A stretch of DNA of 64,000 nt from Pohlia nutans (lineage: Eukaryota > Streptophyta > Bryopsida > Bryales > Mniaceae), in the NCBI GenBank assembly GCA_022496805.1, contig CM040086.1:4776501-4840500 (forward strand), given 5' to 3'. The translations under genes and the position numbers were made by a program. The notes below the pieces were generated by a model that did no database searches, was not told the origin of the DNA, and was given only the letters and a program-made list of their open reading frames with translations. Of this stretch, positions 25,261 to 38,700 are shown piece by piece (the stretch's first letter is position 1; each line of letters starts with the position of its first letter).

Positions 25261-26110
25261 ATTAATTTATCCTAAATAATTCTAATCAATATTACTCTGA
25301 TATAAATAATTGTAACTAACTCTAAATCTCTAATACACTGTGATTTACTCCAAATACATTCACTCTAATTCACTGTGATTTACTGCAATTCACATACTAA
25401 CAACATACTAACTCTAATTCACTGCGATTTACTCCAATGAATTCACTTTAATTTACTGTAAACCATAGACTGTAATTAATTGAACGAAAGGGATTGAACT
25501 TAACACCGTGTAAGGACAGAATACTTACAAGAAATTGATGTCCTCCAAGTGCTCTCCTCCAGACAGTGCTCCCCAGGCCTCCAATGCTCCAAGAATCGTT
25601 CGTCCCCAGGCCTCCAAGAACCACAGATTGAAATGAAAGAGAAAAGGATTACAATAGGGAGGATGGAGCATAATGAGGAGGAGGAGGGGGGAAATTTTTG
25701 AATGGAGGAGGGAGCCGTTTGGGAGGGAAAATCAAGGCCGGGATCCAAGAATGGGAGGGAGGGGATCAAAAAGGACGTAATCATAATAAGCCTAGGTGCC
25801 TAAGTACATGGAGTGAAGAGGGGTTTATTGTAATTTAGTGGTGGGAGGACGGTACTACACGGAGTGGGGAGTTTATTCTAACTTAGTGGTGGGAGGACGG
25901 TAGTACAACGAGTGGGGAGTAGTGAGTGGCACTTCAAGATTGAAGTACCATGATAGCGTGAGAACAAGTTGAGGATTGAAGTACCATAGGGTTTGGAGAG
26001 AGTATCCAAGGATAAAATAGAATCTCTAGGGTTTGAAGAGAGTATCTAGGGTTAGAAGAGAATCTGTAGGGTTTGGAGGGAATATCCATAGTACTAAGAG
26101 AATCTTAGGG
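25260..26110. repeat. short degenerate tandem repeats, no gene
   Basis: This stretch holds CTCTAATTCACTGTGATTTA-like short repeats at 25,300-25,450, a near duplicate of about 57 bp at 25,815-25,930 (TTTAGTGGTGGGAGGACGGTA), and irregular AGGGTTTGGAGAGAGTATC-like repeats at 25,985-26,110. The minus-strand open frame across 25.5-25.78 kb is a low-complexity by-product. Confidence 0.6.
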
Positions 26111-26343
26111 TTAAGAGGGAATATTATGCTACATTTAATCAAATGAATGTTGGACTCGAAGTAGTCCACAAACAATATATTGAGCGCTCCCCCCATAGCT
26201 TTGTGAACAAAATAAAAACCCAATTGGACATGTAAATTGGGGGATTTCCCAATACCAAAAATATACTCAAATCCTCCAACTAAGGTTTAGGATTTCGATA
26301 TATATGTTTACTATCAGTAGCACTTATTAATTGTCTTCTAAAA

Positions 26344-26346
<3 letters not shown>

Positions 26347-26401
<55 letters not shown>
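26347..26401. repeat. (TA)n microsatellite
   Basis: An uninterrupted TA dinucleotide tract of about 54 bp. Confidence 0.95.
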
Positions 26402-26405
<4 letters not shown>

Positions 26406-26474
26406 TATTGATTGTTTACTAAAAGTTAACATATAATTATAGACCGTCAAAAATGACTCTTATATTTAATTGTA

Positions 26475-27022
26475 TCAACCCCTAAAGGTCCTCACCTCTT
26501 TCGTAAAAGTCAAAGCACTATAGTTTGCATACTGTAAATATCACATTGTATGATATATAATTTTTCATAGATAGTCATCAACATTATGAAGGTATGACAA
26601 AATTTTCAACATGATTGGAAAATAGTTTGAATATTTACATATTTTATCATGAAAATAAGGTAAAAATTCAAAATAAATATACTTTTGTCAAATTTAATAT
26701 GAAAAATTATATTCAATGTAGATAAAAGTAATATTTACAAGGAGTAAAAAACTGAAAGTGAAAAAATTAAAAGAGACCTATGATTGGATCATTTTTAGAA
26801 AGCCCTTTGTATTTTTAACACTCAAAATTCAAATTTCTCAACGGTAAAAAAAATTCAAATGAAGTCTATTCTCCAATCCCAATGGTCAAAAGATGTAGAT
26901 TAACTTAACTTAACCATCTATTAATGAAACACCGACTACAATAAAACTAAAAACACTTGATTTTTGGGGCGTTTGACCAAAAATCAAGCATAATATGGTT
27001 GATTGGGCACTTAGGGGTTAAA
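26475..27022. mobile_element. TTAA-type MITE, about 548 bp
   Basis: The left end CAACCCCTAAAGGTCCTCAC (26475) and right end GGGCACTTAGGGGTTAAA (to 27022) are imperfect inverted copies. GTAAAAGTCAAAGCACTATAG near the left end matches the other family members. Confidence 0.65.
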
Positions 27023-28436
27023 CTATACAACTATAAATTCACTATACGATTATTATATATATAGTTGAAATTGATGTGTCCACTGTGTGCTTGGATATAA
27101 TTGCGTAAAAACTTTATAATAGAACTCAAGAACTTTTTATGTATAAACAGTTATAATTATACTATTATTTTAGTAGTTTATATACCTATAATTAGTTCAC
27201 AAAGTGTACTCATTTGTGAATTATTTTGTAATAGATAGTGCTAAAACATATATATCAGACAGTTAAAAGACATAGTCAGTGTTGTATATATTTGTATTAT
27301 ATATATTTATGTTTATATTTTAATATTGAAAGTTTACATGTTGAAATACGAATGAACTTATAAATAATATTTCATAATGATATAATCAAATCAGTAAACT
27401 ATTTAATATATGAAATTTTACTTATATATATTTTAGCACTTTAGTTACTAACTGTTCATAATTCTTAATATATAGTGTTTGAATAGTGATTCTAATAGTT
27501 AATATTAGTATCAAACTATATATAAAGTCAAGGTTAATCTCGAGAAATATATAATTATAGAATCATTCATAATTATATAATTGTATAATATAATTGCTAT
27601 ATAGTAATATAATATATATATATATATATATATACTTTATATTTTCCATATACTTAGTTACCTGTGTAATATATATTGATTATATAGTAGCTAATTGAAT
27701 TATTTTATGTGCAGTAAACTAAATAAGAATATATATTATATAATCATGTTTAGATGGATTCTAGCACCTAAGTATAAAATTAATTATAGTACTATACAAT
27801 TCATTAATATACAAAAACTAATTTATTTATTTACCTAATATATACACTAAACCATAGATCGTTCATATTTATACATGATTGATTGTTTCATATATATTAA
27901 CGGTGTATATTAACTTAATTTCATATATATTAGATTATATGTATTAACTGTATATATTACTTATATATAATTATGCAATATAGTTAATATGATTGTATAA
28001 TTATACAATTGTGAATTAATAATAGTTCATATACAAATACATATATTATATATAAATTCTATATAATTATTATTGGTACAAAATATATTTCAAATTAACG
28101 TGTCAAATGTATATAATTATTAATTGTGTAACATATATGATTGCATAATTATTAACTGTACAAAAATGTATTCCATAATTATATAAATGTATATGCATAT
28201 ATTTATATACGAGATTGCATAGTAAACTTCAGTTCTTTTATCTATTAATAGTTCATATATATAAATAATTATAATAAACTATAAATTTATAATTAGTTGG
28301 AGTAAGTTCCTAGTATGTGCATATACTTGTGAACTTATAAAAGTTCAAATAAAATTAATTACATCAAAAAAATGTAACTATATATGTATACATTTATATG
28401 TATATATTTGTATCTGTATGTTTTAGCACGTATTAA

Positions 28437-28656
28437 CCCCTAAACGTCCCATATTAGAGATAGTATATACATTGTCGTAAAATCGGGATTTGCTATCAAC
28501 GAGAAACTGTAAATTGGAATCTCAATAGCTCACTAGAATCGTAGTGATTTAAATTTCAGCTTATGATTGAAACTGAAACCCATAAAAGTTAGTGTGGATT
28601 CAAAATACAACGTAATTATCCTACTGGTTGCAAAGACACGTTCAGGCGTTTAGGGG
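28437..28656. mobile_element. TTAA-flanked MITE, 220 bp, intact ends
   Basis: The sequence reads TTAA then CCCCTAAACGTCCC at the left, and GGCGTTTAGGGG then TTAA at the right. The TTAA on both sides (28433-28436 and 28657-28660) together with CCC/GGG termini is the hallmark of piggyBac-superfamily insertions. It has no coding capacity. Confidence 0.7.
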
Positions 28657-28934
28657 TTAACTACTATTAGTTTATTTATATATATACATAATGACTAATG
28701 ATCATACATAGATATACATAATTATATATACCTATATAATTATACAATAAATATATACATACATATTAAATGAATACATATTAAATATATACATAAATAT
28801 ATAAGTACATACATAAGCATATACATAAATACACAAATAAATACATATATATACCTATAATTAATTTTAACTATGTATCTTATATATAATATTTATATGC
28901 CTATACATACAATAAATATATAAGGTTATACAAG

Positions 28935-28973
<39 letters not shown>

Positions 28974-30289
28974 TTAATAATAACAGATATAGCCTAATAA
29001 TTATACATAATTGTATAATATAACCTAATTGTATACATATATATATGCATATACATATACATACATACATATATATAACATAATTGTATAATAGTTATAT
29101 ATATATATATGCATACACAACTGATTGTATAATAGTTGTATATATACAATTATCAAATACATGTCATATATATGTGATATACACATAGTGATATCAAATT
29201 ATATATGTAATCTCATCATATATCATTTCATCCATTTTTATCCATTTTCCTGTTTTGTAAGACTATTTTCATCTAAGTATACTGAAAATTTTACAATTTC
29301 TTTCGATCAATCTTAAGTTTGCAACGGAGTCCATGTTTCTTGATCATGTTTATTTAGTTTAATTTATGTTGCATTTCAACATAAGATTTGCTAGTACGTA
29401 TATATATATATATGTATATACATGTATATATACATGTATATTATATAAACATACATATACATATATATACAATTATATTAATTGTATCATATGAAACATA
29501 TATATATACAAATATATATTATACAATTGTAATTTATCCAGATAATTATATACTATAATTGCATTGTATAACCTAATATGTTTATTATTTATAATAAATA
29601 ATAATATAACCTAATTGTATTGTATATATAATTATGTATAACAAAATTATTTTAAATTATACATGTATATATATTTATATATATTTGTTACAATATGTAT
29701 GTATATATATATATATATATATAGATAATTATATACTAGATATATAATTATAGATATATATATACGTATGTATATGTATATATATGTTAAAAATAGTATA
29801 TATATATTAAACCACGTATATATACGTACACGTATATTGACTAACTGGATTTAGTCCTAGGGAAGTCACGGTCAAAAATTTAATTCACTATGATTGAGAG
29901 AACAAATATAGGGTGTCTTTTATTCACATTCGAGATAAAAATTATAAATTTATAGGAGCAATTTACGGTCGTGCTTTAAACCCAATTGAAGAATATTCCT
30001 AGAATATATCCCAAGTACACTGTAACATAGTAGAATATTCCATTTATTTCATAGCCCTCTAGTATTTAACTCGGGGGGTGCACTCTACGTTATGTTTGAG
30101 AATTACATGCGTTCATAACCCCTTCTAAAAACCCCCTTGTATTCGAGAGGTTATATGTCTAAATACCTTTGTATACAGATATATTCTATTTTAAATATAT
30201 GTTTAGTCTAAGTATACGTGAATATTTGTGTGTTTAGTGTAAGTATATTGTAATTATGATGTAAATGTATTGAATGTTTTAATTATATA

Positions 30290-30843
30290 ACTGTACATTG
30301 TATAAGTATATGATATAATTATATACGATTTAGTTATACAATTATGTAACTATATGTTATTACCATAATTATGACGAGGGTATCCAAAAATTTTGTGCCA
30401 CATTTCATATTGCGGTGATTCACACAAAATTTCAAAAGTCGGACGTTCAATAGTGCTCTTGAAAGTTGAAAAGATCATTCTAATTCATAAGATTTAGAAA
30501 CAAACCAAATATTTTACAATAATTCCTACATTTAATTATGGTGTATTTATTTACATTTCGACCCATCACAACACGTATGAATAAATGAATAATTTGTTTA
30601 AATATTTGTAATCAATCATATTGTTGTGAAATTTTGAATTTTGAATTTCAAACATTATACTTGGTGATAACAATCAATAATTATAAATTTGACCATATGG
30701 AAAGAATCTAAAATTAAAACATCATGTGCACATTGTATAATTCATACATCAAGTTCAAAATATCCTGCTGACTGCATTTTGTAATGAAGCGTAGCAGTAC
30801 TCTAATTTAGGAATTTAGGTGAGGACCTATACTTAGGAGTTAA
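30290..30843. mobile_element. possible TTAA-type MITE, one end visible
   Basis: GAGGACCTATACTTAGGAGTTAA ends at 30843 and is the inverted equivalent of the left end at 26,475 (CCCCTAAAGGTCCTCACCTC). The other end was not found; the start is set only from the usual length. Confidence 0.3.
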
Positions 30844-31350
30844 TAACTATAATTACTATTCATTGCCTGAAAGAACTAAATGATACTGTCTAGTAAATTA
30901 AATAATAAGGTGAGAAAAGTTATGCATCTTGGTAGTGTTTCTTCTGTCGTCGGGAAGATCATTCTGAACATGGAGGGGTGTGTGGAGTTTGCATTACGTT
31001 TGGACCTACGACATCAAAGTGTTGGAATCGAAAGGGATTTTGTTACTGTTTATAAAATTAATTAAATCATGAGCAAAGCATACAAAAAAGTTACTACCGG
31101 GATGTACAAATTAAAGGAATGCATGGGAATAGATTGACTACAAGACGGCACAAAAATATAGAAACGCGGGTGTGATTTGGAACAATGGCACATGATTGGA
31201 TACACTAGTATTGAACTAGCAATATTCTAATTTATTAGTATGAATATCAATTAGAATAAAAAATTTAGTCAGAAATTAGAGTATTGTACTCCGAACTGTC
31301 TAGGCAAGGTTCAGAGTTTCGCAATTTATATTATCAACTGATGGTTTAAT

Positions 31351-31374
31351 AGGGTTTAGGGTTTAGGGTTTAGG
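31351..31374. repeat. interstitial telomere-like repeat (TTTAGGG)
   Basis: Three TTTAGGG units. Similar short tracts recur at about 32,882 and 32,944-32,970. Confidence 0.85.
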
Positions 31375-31619
31375 CATCTATTTTTAAAACTTTTAAAGCG
31401 GACCTACTTTGCGGTTTAGTAAATTAGTACATGAATAAGGATTAATTAGAACAATAAAATCACTATAAATATAAATACTTAGGGTCATTGTATTATTGTA
31501 TGTGAATTATAAAAAATCGTAACAAATCAGTGACAAGAATCTACTAATTACTTTGAGAATCTGCAAATCATGCAAATATATGAGTGGCCATGCATGAATG
31601 AATAATCATGACTTAGTTC

Positions 31620-32713
31620 CACTTGACTTCCCTGTATGTCACCTCAAGTCAAATCACTTGGCGGCGCACTGATCGTACCCATCGCATCCCGTCTCCCTTA
31701 ACGGGTCGGGTCGTCTCTCCCGATGGATCCAGTTGGGGGAGGTGGTCGTGGATTTTTTTTTGCACAGTCTCATTTGCGCGCGCCTCGCTTGAGTTCCGCT
31801 GCTCTCTCTTCTGCTCTCAGTCTTCCGTTTGCGTTTACGTTTCTGCTCCGGGTCTAGTTTCTGCGTGGTTGAGTGCGTGTTTTAAGCGGTTTCTGCGTGC
31901 GTGTTTCGGGCGGGTGGCGCTGCTCTCTTCCGCCTTTCGCCGCTCTCTTTCGCCTTCCGCTGCTCTCTTCCGCCTTCCGCTGCTCTCTTCCGTTTGCGCC
32001 TTAGTTTCTGTGTGACTGTGTTATTTAAGCGTGGCTGCGTGTGTTGCGTTTGCGCCTTTCTTGGCGTTTGCGCGTTCCCTGTGCGTGCGCTGCTCGGCCG
32101 CTGCACCAATTCTTGCGATTCTGAAGCTTTCAATTGGTACGTTCTGAAAACCCACTAGTACGCTCTTATGCTTGTTACTTGCACAAGTACTGTTTGTTTT
32201 GTGCGCGTAGTTCTCCTGCTTGCTGTTTCAATGTTCAATCGGTAACTAGCTATGGGGAGAGCTGCATGCTGGGAATCTCAATGCGTAGTACTCTCTCATC
32301 CTGTCGTGAGTGAAGAGTACCAGCCCTGAATTTTTTAACAGGACCTAAATCTCTTACTAGCTTACTAGGTAACTTTGTTATAATCAATCTGAGTGACTTG
32401 TGTAATAGAGATTCAAGGTTGAGTACTCACTCTCAGTCTGCTGTTGGCCTGTTGCGCTCTATGAATCGTTACTAGGGTTTATCTATATTTATTATAAGAA
32501 CGTTTAGTCTTGCCAATATAATAAAGGAATCTTCTGTACTAGACGCGTCTTCTTTGTTGGGTTTGTTACAATGTAGGACTGGTTAAGCATTCATTATTTT
32601 GCTATGATGCATGCTAGATCATTCTTTATTCATTTGTGAATCAGGTTCTGAATAATTATTCACTATTATCTTTTGGATCCAACGCTGAATGCAGGTCTTG
32701 ATCTGCACAAGAG
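31620..32713 (+). promoter_or_regulatory. GC/CT-rich leader and probable promoter region of gene B
   Basis: Base composition changes abruptly from AT-rich to GC/CT-rich. Imperfect repeats of a unit near 24 bp (GCTGCTCTCTTCCGCCTTCC) lie at about 31,917-31,990. Pyrimidine-rich repeats of this sort are common in plant core promoters and 5' leaders. The gene B initiator ATG is at 32,714. The open frames across this interval are low-complexity and not credible. The transcription start cannot be placed. Confidence 0.5.
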
Positions 32714-35700
32714 ATGGAAACGCCTACTACTGATGCAGCCCTGAAGGAGACAACGTCGCAACAGCCGGGAAAGTGAGTAATCCAATCCTTGCAGACTAAA
32801 ATTAGCTCTCACTAAACCTAATTAACGCTAATTAAACCTAAACTTACAACACTAATTAGAAGTATGTACTAGTGAATGCGGTTTAGGGTTTAGGGTTTAG
32901 GATTTAGTGAATGCGGTATGAGGTTCAGGGTCTAGTCTCTGCGGGTTTAGGGTTTAGGGTTTAGGGTTTCATGGAGATCTCTCCTATCAAAGAATCCCCC
33001 GATAGAGATGTTAGATGTGTGCAGCAACTGCGTTTGCTAAGTAGACAGGCCGTGTTCTAACGGAGGATCCCCCGATAGGATGGATTGCCATAGGTGTTTG
33101 GGGGATCGTTCCTATCGGAGGATCCCCCGTTAGACAAAGTAGATGTATGCAGCGAATGCGCTCCTGTCACCTTTCAGTGGGTTTCGCGTCTTCTATCGGG
33201 GGATCCTCCGATAGGACCAATTCCCACTACGTGTTGTGGGGATTTTTCCTATCGGGGGATCCCTCGATAGAGATGTTAGATGTCTGCAGCGAACGCGTTT
33301 GCTATGCAGACAGGGCGTTTTCTAACGAGGGATCCTCCGATAGGGTTTAGGGTGGCATACGTGCTGGGGGGATTGTTCCTAACTATCGGAGGATCCCCCG
33401 TTACTAGACAGGGTAGATGTATGCAGCGAATGCGCTCCTGTCACCTTTGAGTGGGTTCGCGTCTTCTATCCGGGGATCCTCCGATAGGACCTATTCCCAC
33501 TATTTGTTGTGGGGATTTTTCCTATCGGGGGATCCCTCGATAGAGGTGTTAGATGTCTGCTGCGAATGCGTTTACTAAGTAGACAGACCGTGTTCTAACG
33601 GGGGATCCCCCGATATGATGGATTGCCATAGGTGTTTGGGGGATCGTTCCTATCGGAGGATCCCCCGTTAGACAAGGTAGATGTATGCAACGAATGCGCT
33701 CCTGTCACCTTTGAGAGGGTTTCACGTCTTCTATCGAGGGATCCTCCGATAGGACCAATTCCCACGATTTGTTGTGGGGATTTTTCCTATCGGGGGATCC
33801 CTCGATAGAGGTGTTAGATGTCTGCTGCGAATGCGTTTACTAAGTAGACAAGCCGTGTTCTAACGGGGGATCCCCCGATAGGGTTTAGGATGGCATACGT
33901 GCTGGGGGGATTGTTCCTAACTATCGGAGGATCCCCCGTTAGAGAGCCAGGGTAGATGTATGCAGTGAATGCGCTCCTGTCACCTTTAAGTAGGCAGTGT
34001 GTCTTCTATCAGGGGATCCTCCGATAGGACCAATTCCCACTATTTGTTGTGGGGATTTCTCCTATCGGGGGATCCCTCGATAGAGATGTTAGATGTCTGC
34101 AGCAAACGCGTTTGCTATGCAGACAGGGCGTTTTCTAACGGGGGATCCCCCGATAGGGTTCAGGGTGGCATACGTGCAGGGGGATTGTCCTTATCGGAGG
34201 ATCCTCGTTAGATAGATCAGAAGTGTGTAGCTCAATTGTTATCCATCAGGGAGCTTGACATGTTGATCCTCTTGGATGTTCTAGGGAGCCAGCTGTTCAG
34301 CGATCGGATCGCCCAATTGGCAAGAGCCCAGTGCAATTGGACTGTATTGTGAGCAATTGGTGTTCGCGATACAACTGCCATGTTAAGTCATCTGCAGAAT
34401 ATGAGAACAAACCTGTTCCTGAAATTTTTGAATGCGACGACGCGTTGAGCTGGGGACTTCATTGGGACGAATTGGAAGGCAAGCATCCGGACATCTGCCT
34501 TGTTGCTGAATATTTGGGCAGTGATGCGCGTGTTACAATGACTCCAAGCAATGGGAACGACGTCCTGGAAATGGAGGTTGTGGATTCGTCAAAGGTCCTT
34601 CTTCTTGTGAAAGAGGGCTCAGGCGATGTGGCTTTCACATACGGTCTTCTTATGCCATCAAAGACATTGTCTAGACGATTGTGCAAGGATGTTGACGACA
34701 AGGGGTTCGTGCTTTTGAAGTCGGAGCCTGACGCTTCTACTGTGCATAGGATGTGGATGACTCTGAGTAAGCACAGGGCTGGTATTGATGACCAGCTTGC
34801 GAGGCTGGTGCGGGTTAGTGCTCCAACACCCAAGACGCCCCCAAAGGAAAGGAAGGCAAGAGCCGTGAAGGGTGCACCATTAGATGTCGTCGAGTCGGGA
34901 GAAGAGCCTGATAAGAAGAAGAGGCGGAAATCTGAAGGACCTCTGACGTTGGGTGATGTTGTACACCTTAAATCGACAAATCGAGAATCACTGAGCACGG
35001 AGAAACAGCTAGCTATCAGAAGGCTGTACGAGGCAGAGTTCAACCCCGTGTACATTTTTGGTGGAATTCCTTTCCAATCAGATCCCGACTCCAATAAAGA
35101 GATGCTAGTAGACATCGCTAAATTGTACAGGGCACCTCCGGCAAAAATTGTATATAGATCACTCATCGAAGAGAGGGTGAAGGCATTACTAGCACAGAAG
35201 CGGCTTATGCCGTCATTCCAGATGGGGAGGCAACACCTGTATTTGCTACCATTGAAAGGGAGGCCCATGAACATGGAGGGGAAGAGAGAGGATTATCCAC
35301 CGGCCACCTTTTTTGAGTTGACTCCCATGAGGAACGAGATCACGGCGGAGACGTGTTTCTACATAATCGGAGGGCAGCATAATGTGGAAGCTCACAGGCG
35401 ACTCATAGCGGAGGGTTGTCTATCGAAGCCTGATGCGGAAGCAGCTGCCTAATTCAAGTTTACCCTTGTTTGGGCACCGCCGTCGAAGCACGACACCTTG
35501 ATGCATTTGTCGAGGGTGTTGAATCAGGATATCGCCGGGAACCGCACAGAATCGACATTCCTTGGACAGCTAGGCACCGCCTGCAGAAAATGGAAGGATA
35601 TGGGCTCGCCACAGCCGGCATTGCACGGGCAGAAACATTCAAAAGAGTACCTGGTATGATTTGGATCCCGGTTGTCATTGAATAGTTGCAGTCAACAGTT

Positions 35701-38700
35701 GTAGTAGTCATGTGTGAATACCGACTGTATCGGAGGATCCTCCGATAGGGAGCGCGTGCTCATTTTTTAAGTTTGTATTCTACAGAACCTTTGAAAGTTG
35801 ACTAACGAGGATGATACTCTTGCAGAGTTTCGTCGATGCGTTGGTGTCGATAATGACTGAGTCGAAAGTGAAAAGAATAGGCGAGACCGCCGATGCTCCT
35901 AAGATCCCCTTGCTACACGCGAACGACCAGGCTTTTCAAGTATGGGTGCATATTCAGGACGATTGGTTGGAGGGCCATCTTCCGGATTGTTTTGGCAAAT
36001 ACCCTTCGCTTAAGACAAGTATTGGGGAGGCGACGCCGAATGCAGCCTCAGGTGATCATACCCTCGTACGTTCATCTAAGAAGGCTGGTCCCCTTCCTTT
36101 GTCTGATTTTCAGCCGCTTTACGGATTGAGGGATTCCGAAATACTTGACCTTGCAGCGAGGGTGAAGTCCAAACATATCTCTGTAAAGTCTTTTAAGTCT
36201 AAGAGCCAGACGCCTTCGATGGACAGCTTAAAGGATGCAGCGGGTCTCATGAAGGAGATCCGACTGATCAAGAACGAGCTGATGTATTGGAAAGGCGATC
36301 ATCCTCTCCCAAGCAAGGAGCAATCTTACGTCCCATATACGGATGCTGAGTACGACGCTCTTACTCAGCGGCTCCATATCACGGAAACGGAGATTAGTTT
36401 ATGGCATGGCAGACTCAGTAAAACTGACGCTGGAAAGACCTTTTTCGAAAAGCGAGGACGAAACCTTAACAAGTCCAGTAACCCAAAGGATTGCCCGCAG
36501 CTCCTACACTCTCTTTGGGATGCACATGAAAGCAATACAGCAAATGTGGAGACGAGTCAGCGTAGTGCAGATGCCTTGTCTGAGAACTACTTCCACAAAG
36601 TTTCGGGAAGGGGCACAGGAAACATTGGCAATGTCCTCTATGATGTGGATGTAAAAGCATGGAGAGGGCAGGAGCGGAAAGTTGTTCTAGTCTGTCCCTT
36701 CATTGACAGAGAGTGCCAGATGCCTATCGATGTGGAACCTACGTATTTGACCATGCTGCTTAGGTCCATGGAGAGCGGAGAGGGCGATTCTCGAATGGCC
36801 CATATCCCAGGAATTTTCATCGTTGCCGAGCAAGGATTCCTGTTTATCCACGAATACTTGAAATGGATAGCACAGAATCGGAAGTTACTTGTGTGGGACG
36901 TTGTGTCCGTCATCTACCTCTGTGCAGCCAACGACAAATTATGCGATACTGCTATGCACAAGACGACGCCACTATATATAATGTTCTTGTTCGGGCAAGA
37001 GAGTGATCGGACACAATGGGCAAGATTTAGGCACTACTTCGGTGACGGAGTTCCAACACTTCTGCCGAATGTAATTGACGCCGAGGACTTCCCAGATTCA
37101 CCCCGTCAGTTCCTTGACCCAGAGAAGGCCGATTTGAACATAGAGGCCATAGCGCTCGCTTTGGGATTTGTCTTCAATGATACAACAGTCCTCGTAAACA
37201 TCGGTGGAGATCCCACATTCACACATCTTGGGTTGGTACTTTTGATCCCCTCTTATCCGTCCAGTTTTGTTATAGATGAATTCGCTCATTACATCAGATG
37301 GTGCCCATTTGTTTCAATTTAGTTCTTGCTCACTACGGAGTCATTGTGATGGGTTGATCCTATCAAAGGATCCCCCGATAGGATGTTGCTATCGGGGGAT
37401 CCCCCGATAGGATGTTGTTATCGGAGGATCCCCCGATAGGATGTTGCTATCGGAGGATCCCCCGATAGGATGTCGCCATGCCTTCTTTGATTTTTACTAC
37501 GACATTATTTGACTGGTTTATTGCCTGTGACAGACTCGGGGATCCAAAGTGCTGGAGGTGGTGGAAGATGAAGGACTAGTTCAATCAGCCAAGAAGACTG
37601 CTGAGCTCATATGGGCTAGCCGAGACGTCGACAGTGTTCCTGATGATACGGACGAACCAGATAGCAACGATTCGGATACGAATGAGGATATAGGAGAGCT
37701 CGACGCAGTAGCGGGGTCATCCGCTCAAGTTTCAGCAAAGAAGACTTTGTCCTTTGCTGGAGTTGTTTACGGTCCCCCTAAACAGCTCAAGAAGCAGAAG
37801 GATAATATCCCTGCGTCTTCAGCTGAAGAAGAGCTTCAGAACGTGCCAGGTTCTTCAATTCAAGGTGATGTTGGGGCCGCTGAGAAGCCTTCAACGAAAG
37901 ATATGCCAACAGTTGTTCCCCAGATGGATTCTGCTAAGGAGAGCACAAAGAAGAAGTCGACAGATGGTCCTCCGTCTGGGGCTGAAGGAGTGCGTAGAGT
38001 GCAGCAGAAAGCAAGAGCGGATCGTGCGAGTGGGGCGGATTCTGGGACCGGGGTTGACGCACCGCGTGAAAAGAAGACGAAGTTGAACCCTGGGGCTGAG
38101 GCTCAAGCTCCTGAAGCTGAGACTGGGACTAAGACGAAGAAGAAGTCGAACCCTGGGACTGAGGCTCAGGCTTCTGAGGCTGTGCCTGAGTCTAAGAAGA
38201 AGAAGACGAAGTCGAACCCTGAGACTGAGGCTCAGGCTTCTGAGGCTGGGCCTGAGCCTAAGAAGCAGAAGACGAAGTCGAACCCTAGGACTGAGGCTCA
38301 GGCTCCTGAGGCTGGGCCTGAGCCTAAGAAGAAGAAGACGAAGTCGAACCCTGGGACTGAGGCTCAGGCTTCTGAGGCTGGGCCTGAGCCTAAGAAGCAG
38401 AAGACGAAGTCGAACCCTGGGACTGAGGCTCAGGCTTCTGTGGCTAGGCCTGAGACTAAGAAGAAGAAGACGAAATCGAAGAACAAGCGGAAGCCGACGA
38501 GTGATGAGACTGCAGATGTCGAGTTGATTGATCTTGATGCCATACCGCCGATTGGCTGCGAAGATGAGGTTGAGGGTGATGTCGTGGGAGCTGACACAGG
38601 AGGAGATCAGCACATCACGGGTGGGGGTGAGGGTGAGGGTGATGACATATTAAGGGGACATCGTAGCTCACTTGATACCGATCCGAAATTCGCTGCGCAG

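Larger units (their letters stand above)
26110..31600. other. extremely AT-rich block without genes
   Basis: About 5.5 kb is dominated by TATATA and TTATAAT motifs. It includes a (TA)n tract at 26,347-26,401, AT tracts near 27,611, 28,938-28,970, 29,398 and 29,702, and two TTAA-type MITEs. No coding segment is credible. It separates the promoter regions of genes A and B. It may be an accumulation of AT-rich elements inside the giant element or a separate insertion. Confidence 0.6.
32773..34284 (+). other. gene B intron 1
   Basis: The donor is GTGAGT after METPTTDAALKETTSQQPGK. The acceptor GATGTTCTAG leaves one base that completes the codon (phase 2). The intron is 1.5 kb and consists mostly of palindrome array 2 plus two telomere-like tracts. 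Confidence 0.65.

Noticed and set aside
25500..25784. Minus-strand open frame of 94 codons
   Set aside because: Pro/Ser/Leu-rich product of a GA-rich repeat region; no start context, no motif.
28867..29316. Tyr/Ile-rich open frames in the AT-rich block
   Set aside because: Arise from TATATA repeats; no coding quality.
31623..32158. Open frames on both strands across the GC/CT-rich leader of gene B
   Set aside because: Low-complexity products (Leu/Phe/Ser or Arg/Lys repeats) of a pyrimidine-rich repeat; better explained as promoter and leader.
24173..34207. CRISPR-like appearance of the palindrome arrays
   Set aside because: Spacers are themselves repeated, the repeat is a perfect palindrome, there are no cas genes, and the setting is a plant nuclear genome.
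34459..35274. 271-codon minus-strand open frame opposite gene B exon 2
   Set aside because: Shadow frame with Ser/Leu-rich sequence and no motif; the plus strand has the coding signature and splice sites.
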